64,000 nt of DNA from Ampullaceana balthica. Taxonomy: Eukaryota; Mollusca; Gastropoda; Lymnaeidae. Below are positions 37,061 through 49,164 of the stretch, piece after piece (within the stretch, counting starts at the first letter, position 1; the number at the start of each line of letters is the position of its first letter). The DNA lies in the NCBI GenBank assembly GCA_944989445.1, contig CALYLW010000015.1, forward strand, positions 2,814,681 to 2,878,680, written 5' to 3'. The translations under genes and the position numbers were made by a program. The notes under the pieces are model-generated. The model saw only the letters and a program-made list of their open reading frames with translations. It did not search any database and was not told the origin of the DNA.

Positions 37061-37959
37061 TCTCTCTATATATAAGACGCATTTGTTGTCTGTCTGTCTG
37101 TCTGTTCCTTAATAACTCAAGATCCAGACAACCAAATAACGTGAAATTTGGTACACGTACACAAAATTATACCGGAAAGGTTATTAAACAGGTTTCGTTC
37201 CATATATATAAGATACTGGGGCCCGGGGGCCCAAAATGTAGTTTTTCCCTATATGAGCTATATAAAATAAAAATTATTGAAAATTAAGACGTAAAATAAT
37301 GACGCAAACTAATAAACATTTTGGTGTCGAGATTAACAAGAAGGCGATTATCGCCATAAAATAATTTTTTTTGTTGTTGTTGCTTTGTTGTTGTTGCTTT
37401 TGTTGTTGTAGTTGTTGTTTTGTTGTTGTTGCTTTGTTGTTGTTGCTGTTGTTGTTGTAGTCGTTGTTTTGTTGTTGTTTTGTTGTTGTTTTGTTGTTGA
37501 TGTTTTTGTTGTTGTTTTGTTTTTGTTGTTGTTGCTGTTGTTGTTTTTGTTGTTGTTGCTGTTGTTGTTGCTGTTGCTGCTTTTGTGTTGTTTTTGCTGT
37601 TGTTGTTGTTGTCCACATCCCTTGCCCTACGACGACAATGTCCTTCATGTTGTTGTTGATTTGTTGTTGTTGCTGTTGTATTTGTTGTTTTGTTGTTGTT
37701 GCTTTGTTGTTGTTGCTGTTGTTGTTGTAGTTGTTGTTTTGTTGTTGTTGTTGTAGTTGTTGTTTTGTTTTTGTTTTGTTGTTGTTTTTGTTGTTGTTTT
37801 GTTTTTGTTGTTTTGTTGTTGTTTTTGTTGTTGTTTTGTTTTTGTTGTTTTGTTGTTTTTGTTGTTGTTTTGTTTTTGTTGTTTTGTTGTTGTTTTTGTT
37901 GATTTTGTTTTGTTGCTGTTGTTGTTAAACCCGGGCGGGAGCCGGGTACTTGCCCCTAG
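37061..37959 (+). mobile_element. Helitron-like unit 1
   Basis: The 5' part is TCTCTATATATAAGACGC, then GTCTGTCTGTCTG and a TGAAATTTGGTACACG phrase typical of Helitron 5' regions. The 3' end is the short hairpin CCCGGGCGGGAGCCGGG followed by ACTTGCCCCTAG (CTAG terminus). The middle is two GTT-rich tracts around a conserved CATCCCTTGCCCT(G/A)CGACGA block. It has no Rep/helicase, so it is non-autonomous. Confidence 0.75.
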
Positions 37960-38760
37960 AGGTTTCGTTCCATATATATAAGATACTGGGGCCCGGGGGC
38001 CCAAAATGTAGTTTTTCCCTATATGAGCTATATAAAATAAAAATTATTGAAAATTAAGACGTAAAATAATGACGCAAAATAATAAACATTTTGGTGTCGA
38101 GATTAACAAGAAGGCGATTATCGCCATAAAATATTTTTTTTGTTGTTGTTGCTTTGTTGTTGTTGCTTTTGTTGTTGTAGTTGTTGTTTTGTTGTTGTTG
38201 CTTTGTTGTTGTTGCTGGTGTTGTTGTAGTTGTTTTGTTGTTGTTTTGTTGTTGATGTTTTGTTGTTGTTGCTGTTGTTGTTTTTGTTGCTGTTGCTGTT
38301 GCTGTTGTTGTTGCTGTTGTTGTTGTTGTTGCTGTTGTGGCTTTTGTGTTGTTTTTGCTGTTGTCCACATCCCTTGCCCTGCGACGACAATGTCCTTCAT
38401 TATGTAATTGCTTTGTTGTTGTTGCTGTTGTAGTTGTTGTTTTGTTGTTGTTGCTTTGTTGTTGTTGCTGTTGTTGTTGTAGTTGTTTTGTTGTTGATTT
38501 TGTTGTTGATTTTTTTTTGTTGTTGTTTTGTTTTTGTTGTTATGTTGCTGTTGCTGTTTCTGTTGTTGGTTTTGTCGTTGTTGCTGTTGTTGTTGCTGTT
38601 GTTGTTGCTGTTGTTGTTTTGTAGTTGTTGTTTTGTTGTTGTTGCTTTGTTGTTGTTGTAGTTGTTGTTGTTTTGTTTTTGTTGTTTGTTTTTGTTGTTT
38701 TGTTGCTGTTGTTGTTTTTGTTGTTGTTAAACCTGGGCGAAGCCGGGTACTTGCCCCTAG
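37960..38760 (+). mobile_element. Helitron-like unit 2, 5' end missing
   Basis: It starts directly at AGGTTTCGTTCC, a position about 125 bp inside the full unit, right after the CTAG of unit 1. It keeps the GTT tracts, hairpin (CCTGGGCGAAGCCGGG) and CTAG. Confidence 0.75.
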
Positions 38761-39705
38761 TATCTCTATCTCTATATATATAAGAAGCATTTGTTGTCTG
38801 TCCGTCGTCTGTCTGTTCCCTTATAACTCAAGATCCGGACAACCAAATAACGTGAAATTTGGTACACGTACACAAAATTATACCGGAAAGGTTATTAAAC
38901 AGGTTTCGTTCCATATATATAAGATACTGGGGGCCGGGGGCCCAAAATGTAGTTTTTCCCTATATGAGCTATATAAAATAAAAATTATTGAAAATTAAGA
39001 CGTAAAATAATGACGCAAAATAATAAACATTTTGGTGTCGAGATTAACAAGAAGGCGATTATCGCCATAAAATATTTTTTTTTGTTGTTGTTGCTTTGTT
39101 GTTGTTGCTTTTGTTGTTGTAGTTGTTGTTTTGTTGTTGTTGCTTTGTTGTTGTTGCTGTTGTTGTTGTAGTTGTTGTTTTGTTGTTGTTTTGTTGTTGA
39201 TGTTTTTGTTGTTGTTTTGTTTTTGTTGTTGTTGCTGTTGTTTTGTTTTTGTTGTTGTTGCTGTTGTTGTTTTTGTTGTTTTTGCTGTTGTTGTTGCTGT
39301 TGCTGCTTTTGTGTTGTTTTTGCTGTTGTTGTTGTAGTCCACATCCCTTGCCCTGCGACGACAATGTCCTTCATGTTGTTGTTGCTTTGTTGTTGTTGCT
39401 GTTGTATTTGTTGTTTTGTTGTTGTTGCTTTGTTGTTGTTGCTGTTGTTGTTGTAGTTGTTGTTTTGTTGTTGTTGTTGTAGTTGTTGTTTTGTTGTTGT
39501 TTTGTTTTTGTTTTGTTGTTGTTTTTGTTGTTGTTTTGTTTTTGTTGTTTTGTTGTTGTTTTTGTTGTTTTTGTTGTTGTTTTGTTTTTGTTGTTTTGTG
39601 ATTTTTGTTGTTTTTGTTGTTGTTTTGTTTTTGTTGTTTTGTTGTTGTTTTTGTTTTGTTGCTGTTGTTGTTAAACCCGGGCGGGAGCCGGGTACTTGCC
39701 CCTAG
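38761..39705 (+). mobile_element. Helitron-like unit 3
   Basis: A full unit with CTATATATATAAGAAGC at the 5' side and CTAG at the 3' end. Same interior order and the same GTT tracts as unit 1. Confidence 0.75.
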
Positions 39706-40536
39706 TATATATATAAGACGCATTTGTTGTCTGTCTGGTTGTCTGTCTGTTCCCTAATAACTCAAGATCCAGACAACCAAATAACGTGAAATTTGGTACA
39801 CGTACACAAAATTATACCGGAAAGGTTATTAAACAGGTTTCGTTCCATATATATAAGATACAGGGGGCCGGGGGCCCAAAATGTAGTTTTTCCCTATATG
39901 AGCTATATAAAATAAAAATTATTGAAAATTAAGACGTAAAATAATGACGCAAATTAATAAACATTTTGGTGTCGAGATTAACAAGAAGGCGATTATCGCC
40001 ATAAAATAATTTTTTTGTTGTTGTTGCTTTGTTGTTGTTGCTTTTGTTGTTGTTGCTTTGTTGTTGTTGCTGTTGTTGTTGTAGTTGTTGTTTTGTTGTT
40101 GTTTTGTTGTTGTTTCGTTGATGTTTTGTTGTTGTTTTGTTTTTGTTGTTGTTGTTGTTGTTTTTGTTGTTGTTGCTGTTGCTGTTGCTGTTGTTGTTGC
40201 TGTTGTTGTGCTGTTGTTGTTGCTGTTGTTGTTGTTGCTGTTGTTGCTTTTGTGTTGTTTTTGCTGTTGTTGTTGTTGTCCACATCCCTTGCCCTGCGAC
40301 GACAATGTCCTTCATGTTGCTGTTGCTGTTTCTGTTGTTGTTTTTGTCGTTGTTGCTGTTGTTGTTGCTGTTGTTGTTGTAGTTGTTGTTTTGTTGTTGT
40401 TGCTTTGTTGTTGTTGCTGTTGTTGTTGTAGTTGTTGTTTGTTGTTGTTTTGTTTTTGTTGTTTTGTTGCTGTTGTTGTTTTTGTTGTTGTTGCTGTTGT
40501 TGTTAAACCCGTGCGAAGCCGGGTACTTGCCCCTAG
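39706..40536 (+). mobile_element. Helitron-like unit 4
   Basis: A full unit starting TATATATATAAGACGC immediately after the previous CTAG, and ending CCCGTGCGAAGCCGGG ... CCCCTAG. Confidence 0.75.
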
Positions 40537-41530
40537 TATATATATAAGACGCATTTGTTGTCTGTCTGTCTGTCTGTTCCCTAATAACTCAAGATCCAGA
40601 CAACCAAATAACGTGAAATTTGGTACACGTACACAAAATTATACCGGAAGGGTTATTAAACAGGTTTTGTTCCATATATATAAGATACAGGGGGCCGGGG
40701 GCCCAAAATGTAGTTTTTCCTTATATGAGCTATATAAAATAAAAATTATTGAAAATTAAGACGTAAAATAATGACGCAAAATAATAAACATTTTGGTGTC
40801 AAGATTAACAAGAAGGCAACTATCGCCATAAAATAATTGTTTTGCTATTGTTGTTGATTTGTTGTTGTTGCTTTTGTTGTTGCTTTTGTTGTTGTAGTTG
40901 TTGTTTTGTTGTTGTTGCTTTGTTGTTGTTGCTGTTGTTGTTGTTGTTTTGTTGTTGTTTTGTTGTTGATGTTTTTGTTGTTGTTTTGTTTTTGTTGTTT
41001 TTGCTGTTGTTTTGTTTTTGTGGTTGTTTTTGTTGTTGTTGCTGTTGTTGTTTCTGTTGTTGTTGCTTTTGCTGTTGTTGCTTTTGTGTTGTTTTTGCTG
41101 TTGTTGTTGTTGTCCACATCCCTTGCCCTGCGACGACAATGCCCTTCATGTTGTTGTTGCTTTGTTGTTGTTGCTGTTGTAGTTGTTGTTTTGTTGTTGT
41201 TGCTTTGTTGTTGTTGCTGTTGTTGTTGTAGTTGTTTTGTTGTTGTTTTGTTGTTAATTTTCGTTGTTTTTGTTGTTGTTTTGTTTTTGTTGTTTTGTTG
41301 CTGTTGCTGTTTCTGTTGTTGTTTTTGTCGTTGTTGCTGTTGTTGTTGCTGTTGTTGTTGTAGTTGTTGTTTTGTTGTTGTTGCTTTGTTGTTGTTGCTG
41401 TTGTTGTTGTAGTTGTTGTTTGTTGTTGTTTTGTTTTTGTTGTTTGATTTTGTTGTTTTGTTGCTGTTGTTGTTTTTGTTGTTGTTGCTGTTGTTGTTAA
41501 ACCCGGGAATAGCCGGGTACTTGCCACTAG
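40537..41530 (+). mobile_element. Helitron-like unit 5
   Basis: A full unit ending GCCACTAG. The longest GTT/GCTGTT tracts of the set are here. A family A SINE follows at 41551. Confidence 0.75.
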
Positions 41531-41550
41531 TATATATATATTTGTCTGTC

Positions 41551-41768
41551 CCATAACCTCGTGGTCGTAGGGGGTTCTAATGCTCCCATTAGAACTTTCT
41601 CGGGGCTTGGTAGACTTGGTGGCGCCCATCTTCTCTCCAAGTCAGCGGATAACTTTTTCAGCAATAGTCATTCATCAACATTTTAATTGTGGCATTGTCG
41701 TGGGCTAGATCCCACGCCCCTCAGCTTGTGAGGCCAGAGCGCTATTGACTTCGCTTTCCAGCCGCCAT
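41551..41768 (-). mobile_element. tRNA-derived SINE, family A, reverse copy
   Basis: The reverse complement starts GGCGGCTGGAAAGCGAAGTC and carries the same downstream blocks as the copies at 3456 and 57856 (CAACATTTT, TCAGCTGACC-like, GGTTATGGG). Confidence 0.8.
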
Positions 41769-41799
41769 GGATTTCTATTCCTCTACAAAAATCTAAAAT

Positions 41800-42180
41800 A
41801 CCTGATTTTAAGAGTCGCTTTATTTGACCTTTCGTCGTCATCGTTACAACTGCAGCCCATTTAGGTCTTTTGCGTGCTCAGTAACTCTGCTCCATTCTAA
41901 AAGATATGTGGTCTTTACGTCCACGTCTCAACCACTCAGCAGACGTTGGTCTTCCTCAGACCTGTACATCCATCTATGACCTTTTACTTCCCGCTTTCTC
42001 TTTATATGCTGTCTACAAATTGGCCGTCCAGATGCCCTGTCCACTGCTGCCGGCCTTCTGTTGTCGGGTCTTCAAACAACGTTATATTTCTTAGTTCCTC
42101 TCAGCTTTTCGAATTATTATTTTTCCAACACTGATCCGTAAAATTCCCTTTGTCTCTTTCTCTCACGTATTTTGAGCATA
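41800..42180 (-). pseudogene. Possible decayed LINE 3' remnant
   Basis: Reverse-strand fragments such as RRGRKDHISFRMEQSY and AAVVTMTTKG have the feel of a LINE C-terminal tail before a SINE insertion. No catalytic motif remains, and frames are broken. Confidence 0.3.
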
Positions 42181-42280
42181 TTTAAATGAGGATATCTATA
42201 GATTACAAATCAATATAAATAATCACCGCACTCTGTATGGATGTAATGCTGTTAGATGGCGCTGCGATGAATGTAATGCT

Positions 42281-42567
42281 TATCTTATCTTATCTATACA
42301 GACGCTCCTTCTATGCAGAAGATAGTTGCGTCCACAGACCATGACAGATGATCTGTTGGCAAGTGATGCAGCATTCACAGGCCACGGCTTTGTGGGTTCC
42401 ACGCATTACCCAGCCGCCTAACACTACATAGTGTTAGGTACCCATTCGGAGCGGGGTGACTCAGGGATGCCCTAGGCCCCGGGAACAAACCCTTGCCTTC
42501 ACACGGATTCGAACCCGTGACCATCGGTACGACAGTCCAGTGCGCGGCCACTCGACCACCGCGTCCC
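42281..42567 (-). mobile_element. tRNA-derived SINE, family B, copy 2
   Basis: Nearly identical to 6771-7075. On the minus strand it has the head GGTGGTCGAGTGGCCGCGC, box B GGGTTCGAATCC, then the tail TAGAAGGAGCGTCTGTATAG and GATAA repeats. Confidence 0.9.
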
Positions 42568-43827
42568 CCATGCTGTAAGGAGGTGCTGCGATCGATTTTG
42601 TTTTATAGTGCTATTAATTTTAGAAAGCAGCGCACCAAATTACTACACCAAAAATAAACACTTTTCGAACGTTCCGCATAAAATTGTTCAATATGATAAT
42701 AAATGAATCAAATAAAAATAAATTCAAGAAATTAAAGTTCTCTATTGCGTTATTTTTTAATCTGATGTGTATTTACTTTGAAAACTTTCGTCATTTTTTG
42801 ACGGGTGATAAACTAGTGTTCTCATAATGGTGGTAATTACTATTTTCCCTCGATACTTTTTTGTTTATAAATATCTTTTGTGGACTTTATTTGACTTTAC
42901 GTTAAATCTCATGTGTCACCTCAATTTAAACAAACCCAACCCGCACGTCGTGATTCTAACCATAATATTAGTCTCTTCTATATGTTCCCATCCCAAACAC
43001 ACACTCACTGAACATAGCATAAACTATAGGAAGAAAAAGACCAGCGTCAATAGTGGTTAGATACATAATGAAGAAAGAGAGATATGTATGGCTAGAGACG
43101 TAGACAATAATAAGAGTTGGCGGGGTAAGGTTGGCAAACATTCAATTCATATCAATTCAGTCGTCATTGAAAAAGAGAATTTTATTTTATTTTAAAAGTT
43201 TTCAAGATTTAAAAAAAAACTCAAATTTTTTTTATTTTTTTAGTGTCTCTGCCAGGGATATTAAAGTAGTTGTATTTAAGAGCCTCTAGCACCGAAACAT
43301 TTCTTTCCTAAGAAGAAAGATAAAGGCGAGATTAGGGGGCAATGTCTAAGACATCGAAATGGTTCACAGACAGGGATCAGTTATATTATGTATTGACATT
43401 ATCCTTTAGTGTACCTCAATATCAAAAATACATTATAAATAACATTAAACACACGGAAGAAAATTTTATTAAAAATGCGTTATTTTAGTTTGAACTAAAT
43501 TTGTCACAGAACTTGATTCGTAGCACGAAAAGTTAGTACCCCGAAACACTGAAATCATTGAAATAATGACAATCCGTATCAAGGTAAAATAATCATTTTT
43601 TATGTACATGCGGTAATTTCCTCGAAAAAACGCAAAGAAAACAGGCACTTAACGTATTAAATAAAAAGCAAGAACATAAAAATGTAAAATTTGAAAAAAA
43701 TTAATCATTCTTATCTCTCTCTCTCTCCCTCCCTCTCTCTCTTCCTCCATCTATCTCTTCCCCCCTCTCTTTCTCTTCCTCCCCCCTCTCTCTCTCTCCC
43801 AGTCTCTCTTCCTCCCTCCCCTCTCTA

Positions 43828-43858
<31 letters not shown>

Positions 43859-44313
43859 AACCCTCTAAAATGACGCACTTATTTGTTAGATATAAGATGA
43901 CCAAAAACATCCAAACACATAGACATAACAATTAAAACATTCAACAAAATTAAAGTCACATTTGTTTGGGCCCAAACCTTTATTTAACTTATTTAAATTG
44001 CTTTAATCTTAAAAAGAATATTTTTCTTTTCGATAAAACATTTCTCATTTGATCACAGCTTAAAGATTGCTTGCATATAATCAGACAGACAGCCGGACAG
44101 ACATATACATGGGTTGAATAAAGATACAAAAAACAAACTCTTACATAAAAAACCAACATTTTCTTTCTCCAAAAGCTTTTAAGCAAAGTTCTCTTGTCAC
44201 TTTATTCAACAAAATGACAACACTTTAATTATTTTTAAAAAATCACTCCTCGATTATAAAGGTTGTGCAGAACATAAATAATTTTGAAAAAAAATAATTA
44301 ATTAAATACTTAC
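42568..44313. other. Intron sequence with a CT-rich tract
   Basis: No exon found. There is a polypyrimidine tract at 43712-43858 (TCTC with CCCTCC interruptions). Confidence 0.6.
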
Positions 44314-44385
44314 ATTGAAAGGATATTTTCAAGTCCAGTAAAAGTGTGATTGTCAATTATAGAAATTTGATTCCCATATAAACTC
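44314..44385 (-). CDS. LRR exon 5 (72 nt)
   Basis: The acceptor is TAATTCCAACAG and the donor GTAAGTAT. It encodes SLYGNQISIIDNHTFTGLEN then ILS and ends AT, joining A to give Ile. This is a textbook LRR (L.GNQI..I...TF.GL). The next exon is about 21.9 kb downstream, across several satellites and the Helitron array. Confidence 0.94.
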
Positions 44386-44519
44386 CTGTTGGAATTAATG
44401 TAAAATGTGCATCCATTAATATTATCTTAATTATAATAGGCATTTTTCATTACACATTACTTATTTTAATTTTACGCAATTCTATTTCAAATTTTAAAGA
44501 AGCATAAGGTTATTTAAGT

Positions 44520-45165
44520 TGCAGCATACTTACAACATTTCTAGTTTTGTGTTGTGTTCATTAACTTGCAGCATACTCACAACATTTCTAGTTTTTGTTG
44601 AATTCATTAACGTGCAGCATACTTACAACATTTCTAGTTTTTTGTTGTGTTCATTAACTTGCAGCTTACGTACAACCTTTCTGGTTTATTGTTGTGTTCA
44701 TTAACTTGCAGCATACTAACAACATTTCTAGTTTTGTGTTGTGTTCATTAACTTGCAGCTTACGTAAAACATTTCTGGTTTTTTGTTGTGTTCATTAACT
44801 TTCAGCATACTTACAACATTTCTAGTTTTGTGTTGTGTTCATTAACTTGCAGCATACTTACAACATTTCTAGTTTTGTGTTGTGTTCATTAACTTGCAGC
44901 ATACTTACATTTTTAGTTTTGTGTTGTGTTCATTAACTTGCAGCATACTTACAACATTTCTAGTTTTGTGTTGTGTTCATTAACTTGCAGCTTACGTACA
45001 AAATTTCTGGTTTATTGTTGTGTTCATGAACTTGCAGCATACTTACGAATTTCTAGTTTTGTGTTGTGTTCATTAACTTGCAGCATACTACAACATTTCT
45101 AGTTTGTGTTGTGTTCATTAACGTGCAGCATACTTACAAAATTTCTAGTTTTTTGTTGTGTTCAA
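44520..45165. repeat. About 47-bp minisatellite, about 14 copies
   Basis: Units contain GCAGCATACTTACAACATTT then CTAGTTTTGTGTTGTGTTC and ATTAACTT. On the gene strand each carries GTTGTAAGTATGCTGC, a strong donor-like motif. Some copies have TTACGTAC or deletions. Confidence 0.93.
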
Positions 45166-45338
45166 ATGTGTTCTTGTCTAGCCTGGTTAATCTGTTTTCA
45201 GATAAATGTCTGGAATGAGATCATGGTTTAAAGCTATTAATACACCGCCAATTCAATATATTTTGTTTTAAAATATTAACGTTAAATGAAATTATATAAT
45301 GCACAACTGACCATTCTATACAGGATTAATTACTCATT

Positions 45339-46103
45339 ATGTCCCTAGGGTTTAACAACTTACATTGTATGTCCCTAGGGTTTAACCACTTACATTGTAT
45401 GTCACTAGGGTTTAACCACTTACATTGTATGTCCCTAGGGTTTAACCACTTACATTGTATGTCCCTAGGGTTTAACCACTTACATTGTATGTCCCTAGGG
45501 TTTAACCACTTACATTGTATGTCCCTAGGGTTTAACCACTTACATTGTATGTCCCTAGGGTTTAACCACTTACATTGTATTTCCCTAGGGTTTAACAACT
45601 TACATTGTATGTCCCTAGGTTTAACAACTTACATTGTATGTCCCTAGGTTTAACAACTTACATTGTATGTCCCTAGGGTTTAACAACTTACATTGTATGT
45701 CCCTGGGTTTAACAACTTACATTGAATGTCCCTAGGGTTTAACAACTTACATTGTATGTCCCTAGGTTTAACAACTTACATTGTATGTCCCTAGGTTTAA
45801 CAACTTACATTGTAAGTCCCTAGGTTTTACAACTTACATTGTATGTCCCTAGGGTTTAACAACTTACATTGTATGTCCCTAGGGTTTAACCACTGACAGT
45901 GTAGGTCCCTAGGGTTTAACAACTTACATTGTATGTCCCTACGTTTAACAACTTACATTGTATGTCCCTAGGTTTAACAACTTACATTGAATGTCCCTAG
46001 TGTTTAACAACTTACATTGAATGTCCCTAGGTTTAACAACTTACATTGAATGTCCCTAGGTTTAACAACTTACATTGAATGTCCCTAGGGTTTAACAACT
46101 TAC
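45339..46103. repeat. 28-30-bp minisatellite, about 25 copies, abutting LRR exon 4
   Basis: The unit is TGTCCCTAGGGTTTAACAAC plus TTACATTGTA. On the gene strand it carries CAATGTAAGTTGTTAAACCC, i.e. the last four exon bases (CAAT) plus the donor. The unit next to the exon contains the real donor at 46098-46103. Confidence 0.95.
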
Positions 46104-46175
46104 ATTGCCTTTAGAAGTGGATTCCCATCAAACGTTTTGGGCTCGAGATTATCGATGTAATTTCCAGTAATGTAA
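46104..46175 (-). CDS. LRR exon 4 (72 nt)
   Basis: The acceptor is GATTTTCTGAACAG and the donor GTAAGTTG. It encodes YITGNYIDNLEPKTFDGNPL then LKA and ends AT, joining G of the next exon to give Met. It has a clear LRR core (GNYIDNLEPKTFDG). The intron begins with about 25 tandem copies of a roughly 30-bp unit, each containing the last bases of this exon plus the donor. Confidence 0.93.
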
Positions 46176-46770
46176 CTGTTCAGAAAATCAATGATAAAAT
46201 ATATTATCATTTAAAACAATTATTTTAAATATTTAAAAAGCACGATTATCTTAAATGGAATAAGTTATACAAATTATTGGTAATATGTAATAAATATTTT
46301 TTTTTCCGTATTTTTTTCCGCAGATTGAAGTCCCTGCTTAATTAATAATCTATAAGACTGCAGCTGGTGTAGGAAAAACTTAATGCTATTCAGACATAAG
46401 TTGTTTTTTTATATTTTTAAATATTTTTTTCAAAAGTTTTTTAATGAAAAGAAAAATTGAAGTCTCTTATTATATATATATATATATATACAAAAAGCAT
46501 TATATGACGTCATTTTTTATGTTTATATGTTAGATAAGCTTTATTTCCGAACACGATAGAAAAGAAAAACTTAAAACCAAACTTTGAAATAAAAATAATA
46601 ATAAATACATAACTAAAATATAAACAAGGGCTTGAAGAGACATCTTAAGTGGGAATAAGCTAAAAATGTTTATATGCTTCATACGCCTTGCTACATAACT
46701 TCCCTGTTCACTTCCAATACCATTTATTTTTGTCACTTGAAATGCACTTTGAAAACTTTTTATTGCTTAC

Positions 46771-46842
46771 AGTATTTCTAAATTTAGAACTTGGGCCAAC
46801 GACCCCGGCTGGACTCTGGACAACCAGTTGTCTCGTAAACTC
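46771..46842 (-). CDS. LRR exon 3 (72 nt)
   Basis: The acceptor is TTTGCTCTTTCAG and the donor GTAAGCAA. It encodes SLRDNWLSRVQPGSLAQVLN then LEI and ends CT. The pattern LRDNWLSRVQPGSL..VLNLEIL fits a 24-residue LRR. A 12-bp array (46850-47367) starts within 10 bases of the acceptor, so the acceptor's pyrimidine tract lies between exon and array. Confidence 0.92.
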
Positions 46843-46849
46843 CTGAAAG

Positions 46850-47367
46850 AGCAAACATTAGAGTAAATATTAGAGTAAATATTAGAGTAAATATTAGAGT
46901 AAATATTAGAGTAAATATTAGAGTAAATATTAGAGTAAATATTAGAGTAAATATTAGAGTAAATATTAGAGTAAATATTAGAGTAAATATTAGAGTAAAT
47001 ATTAGAGTAAATATTAGAGTAAACAATAGAGTAAATATTAGAGTAAATATTAGAGTAAATATTAGAGTAAATATTAGAGTACATATTAGAGTAAATATTA
47101 GAGTAAATATTAGAGTAAATATTAGAGTAAATATTAGAGTAAATATTAGAGTAAATATTAGAGTAAATATTAGAGTAAATATTAGAGTAAATATTAGAGT
47201 AAATATTAGAGTAAATATTAGAGTAAATATTAGAGTAAATATTAGAGTAAATATTAGAGTAAATATTAGAGTAAATATTAGAGTAAATATTAGAGTAAAT
47301 ATTAGAGTAAACATTAGAGTAAATATTAGAGTAAATATTAGAGTAAATATTAGAGTAAACATTAGAG
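46850..47367. repeat. 12-bp minisatellite AGAGTAAATATT, about 43 copies
   Basis: A near-perfect dodecamer with scattered single changes. The two long minus ORFs (IFTLIFTL, NIYSNIYS) are repeat translations that run into LRR exon 3. Confidence 0.97.
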
Positions 47368-48319
47368 TGGGCGAAAAATAGTGAAATCTAAATATGACAT
47401 ATCATATTTGAGCAGTGGCGTAGCTAGAGGGGGCGGTGGGGCGGTCCACCCCGGGCGGCAGACATTAAAGGGGCGGCATTTGTGAGCATTTGAAAAGTAC
47501 AGCCATTTGCGACAAACGCCGTTTTTCTTTTCAATGAGGAAAACCCGGGTGAAACAAAAATATTCCTTATTTCGAGTCTTAACGGATTCGCACATTTGTT
47601 TGATTACCAAGTGGTTCTTATAACTAACGCATAACTGTTAAAAAATTTAAAATCGCTCCAAAAAAGTATCGATTTATTTGGAAAATTAAGCCGTAACGTG
47701 ACAGATTACGCTTTTATAAAATTACCATACACAAAAAACACATCACCGCTGGGCCGAATAATATTTGTAATTAATATCGCCACGACAGTTTTTACATGGA
47801 ATTTCGACATGAGCAGAATGATGCGCGAACAAGTACCTACATGGCGTGGTGGTTCAAAAATTGTGTTTAAATTGCAAGTAGTAATTTATATCACTGTTTC
47901 AGTTGTCAGAAAATAATTGTCAGGTAAGTTGTTGAAAATTAAATTTATTTTGTTTTTATTGCATTAAACTAGCACAAATAATTTGTGTTTTTCATTAAGA
48001 TACGGTTATTCATAAAAATGTTAAGCCTATCCAATTAAAGTAATGTGTAAATCTTTTGAAATCGTCTTTTTATGGAAAATTATTAAGATTTATGAAAAGA
48101 ATATGAAAATATTCAAATTTCTCCGTTAATAAACAGCACGATAGACATACATAATTTCGTGTAAAACATACTTTAACATTTCAAGCGTTTTGAAAAAATG
48201 CTGGAAATTTTACTCAATTCAATGCAATCTTTTTCTTTTCTATGTTATCTCAATTTATAGGAACCCGTCTTTTTAAAAAAAATAATGCAAACCCATTTCA
48301 TGGAACAATGAGATGTTCT

Positions 48320-49125
48320 AATACAAAACGCTGTTAATCAGCCAAAACAATTTGTAAAGTGTTGGAGATATCAACTGAAAACGAATAAGAAGGAGCAAAA
48401 ATATAAGTACTCAGAAGATGTGGTTCTATCTTTAGAACAAGAAGTACAACGATAAATGTTTTATCCATGGATGGAATTATATAAGAAAATAAAAGATCGC
48501 TTTGATGAGCTGCATATTCCTGCAAGAATGTATCTGTGTATAATACCATGTAACCTAACAAATGAAATTTTTTAGCATCAAATAAATTACTTTATAGACA
48601 TTGACAAAGAACAGTTCAATATTGAAAGAAAAAGGATCCATGTTTTTATGACTGTCCATACACTACAAAAATAGGCAGTATGTTAGAAAAATGGCGGAAA
48701 AGGCCCCCTTGATCTATTAAAAATTTTCAACAGTGTAGATTGGAAAATTATGTACCCAACATTGTAATTTTGCTAATAATTTTTACAACCATTGCTATCA
48801 GTGTCGCCAGTTGTGAAAGGAGCTTCTCCAACCAATGTTTCCTTTAAAGTTCGTTGGTGCGTGTGCTGAGTGGAAAACTCGTTGCACAGCATCCATTTTC
48901 TGTGCAATATTTTACAAATTTGTTGCGCGGTAATTCTAAACTGCTGCGTGGCATAGGTTAGACATCTGCGTGGCCGCGCAGCTTAAAGGGAACATTGCTC
49001 CAAACTTAAGTTGATAAAAATTATCTTCGTTCCACAATGAGTGATTTAAGGCAAGAAAATCTTGCAATACTGTCCATAGAACAAGATATTACAAATAATT
49101 AAAATTTTGATAGCATAATGCACAA
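48320..49125 (+). pseudogene. hAT transposase C-terminal remnant, interrupted
   Basis: Before the nested MITE it reads AISVASCERSFS (48800-48829). After the MITE it continues KLKLIKNYLRSTMSDLRQEN and LAILSIEQDI (49002-49090). Across the two sides this is the hAT dimerisation motif ERSFS-KLK...LRSTM. Upstream fragments such as LDKEQFNIERKRI-like text near 48600 have stops and frame changes. Confidence 0.85.
48833..48997. mobile_element. 165-bp hAT-type MITE inside the ERSFS-KLK motif
   Basis: The ends are CAATGTTTCCTTTAA and, inward from the right, CAATGTTCCCTTTAA. The flanks CTCCAAC (left, one base lost) and CTCCAAAC (right) represent an 8-bp target duplication. Confidence 0.85.
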
Positions 49126-49164
49126 TTTCTATTATGAAAGTTAGGAAAGTAAATGTATAGATAT

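Noticed and set aside
37274..41629. Poly-Gln, poly-Asn, poly-Cys and poly-Val ORFs
   Set aside because: All come from GTT/GCTGTT tracts inside Helitron-like units read in six frames.
46767..47362. 192- and 105-residue minus ORFs
   Set aside because: 12-bp repeat translations. Only their last 24 residues in one frame are real (LRR exon 3).
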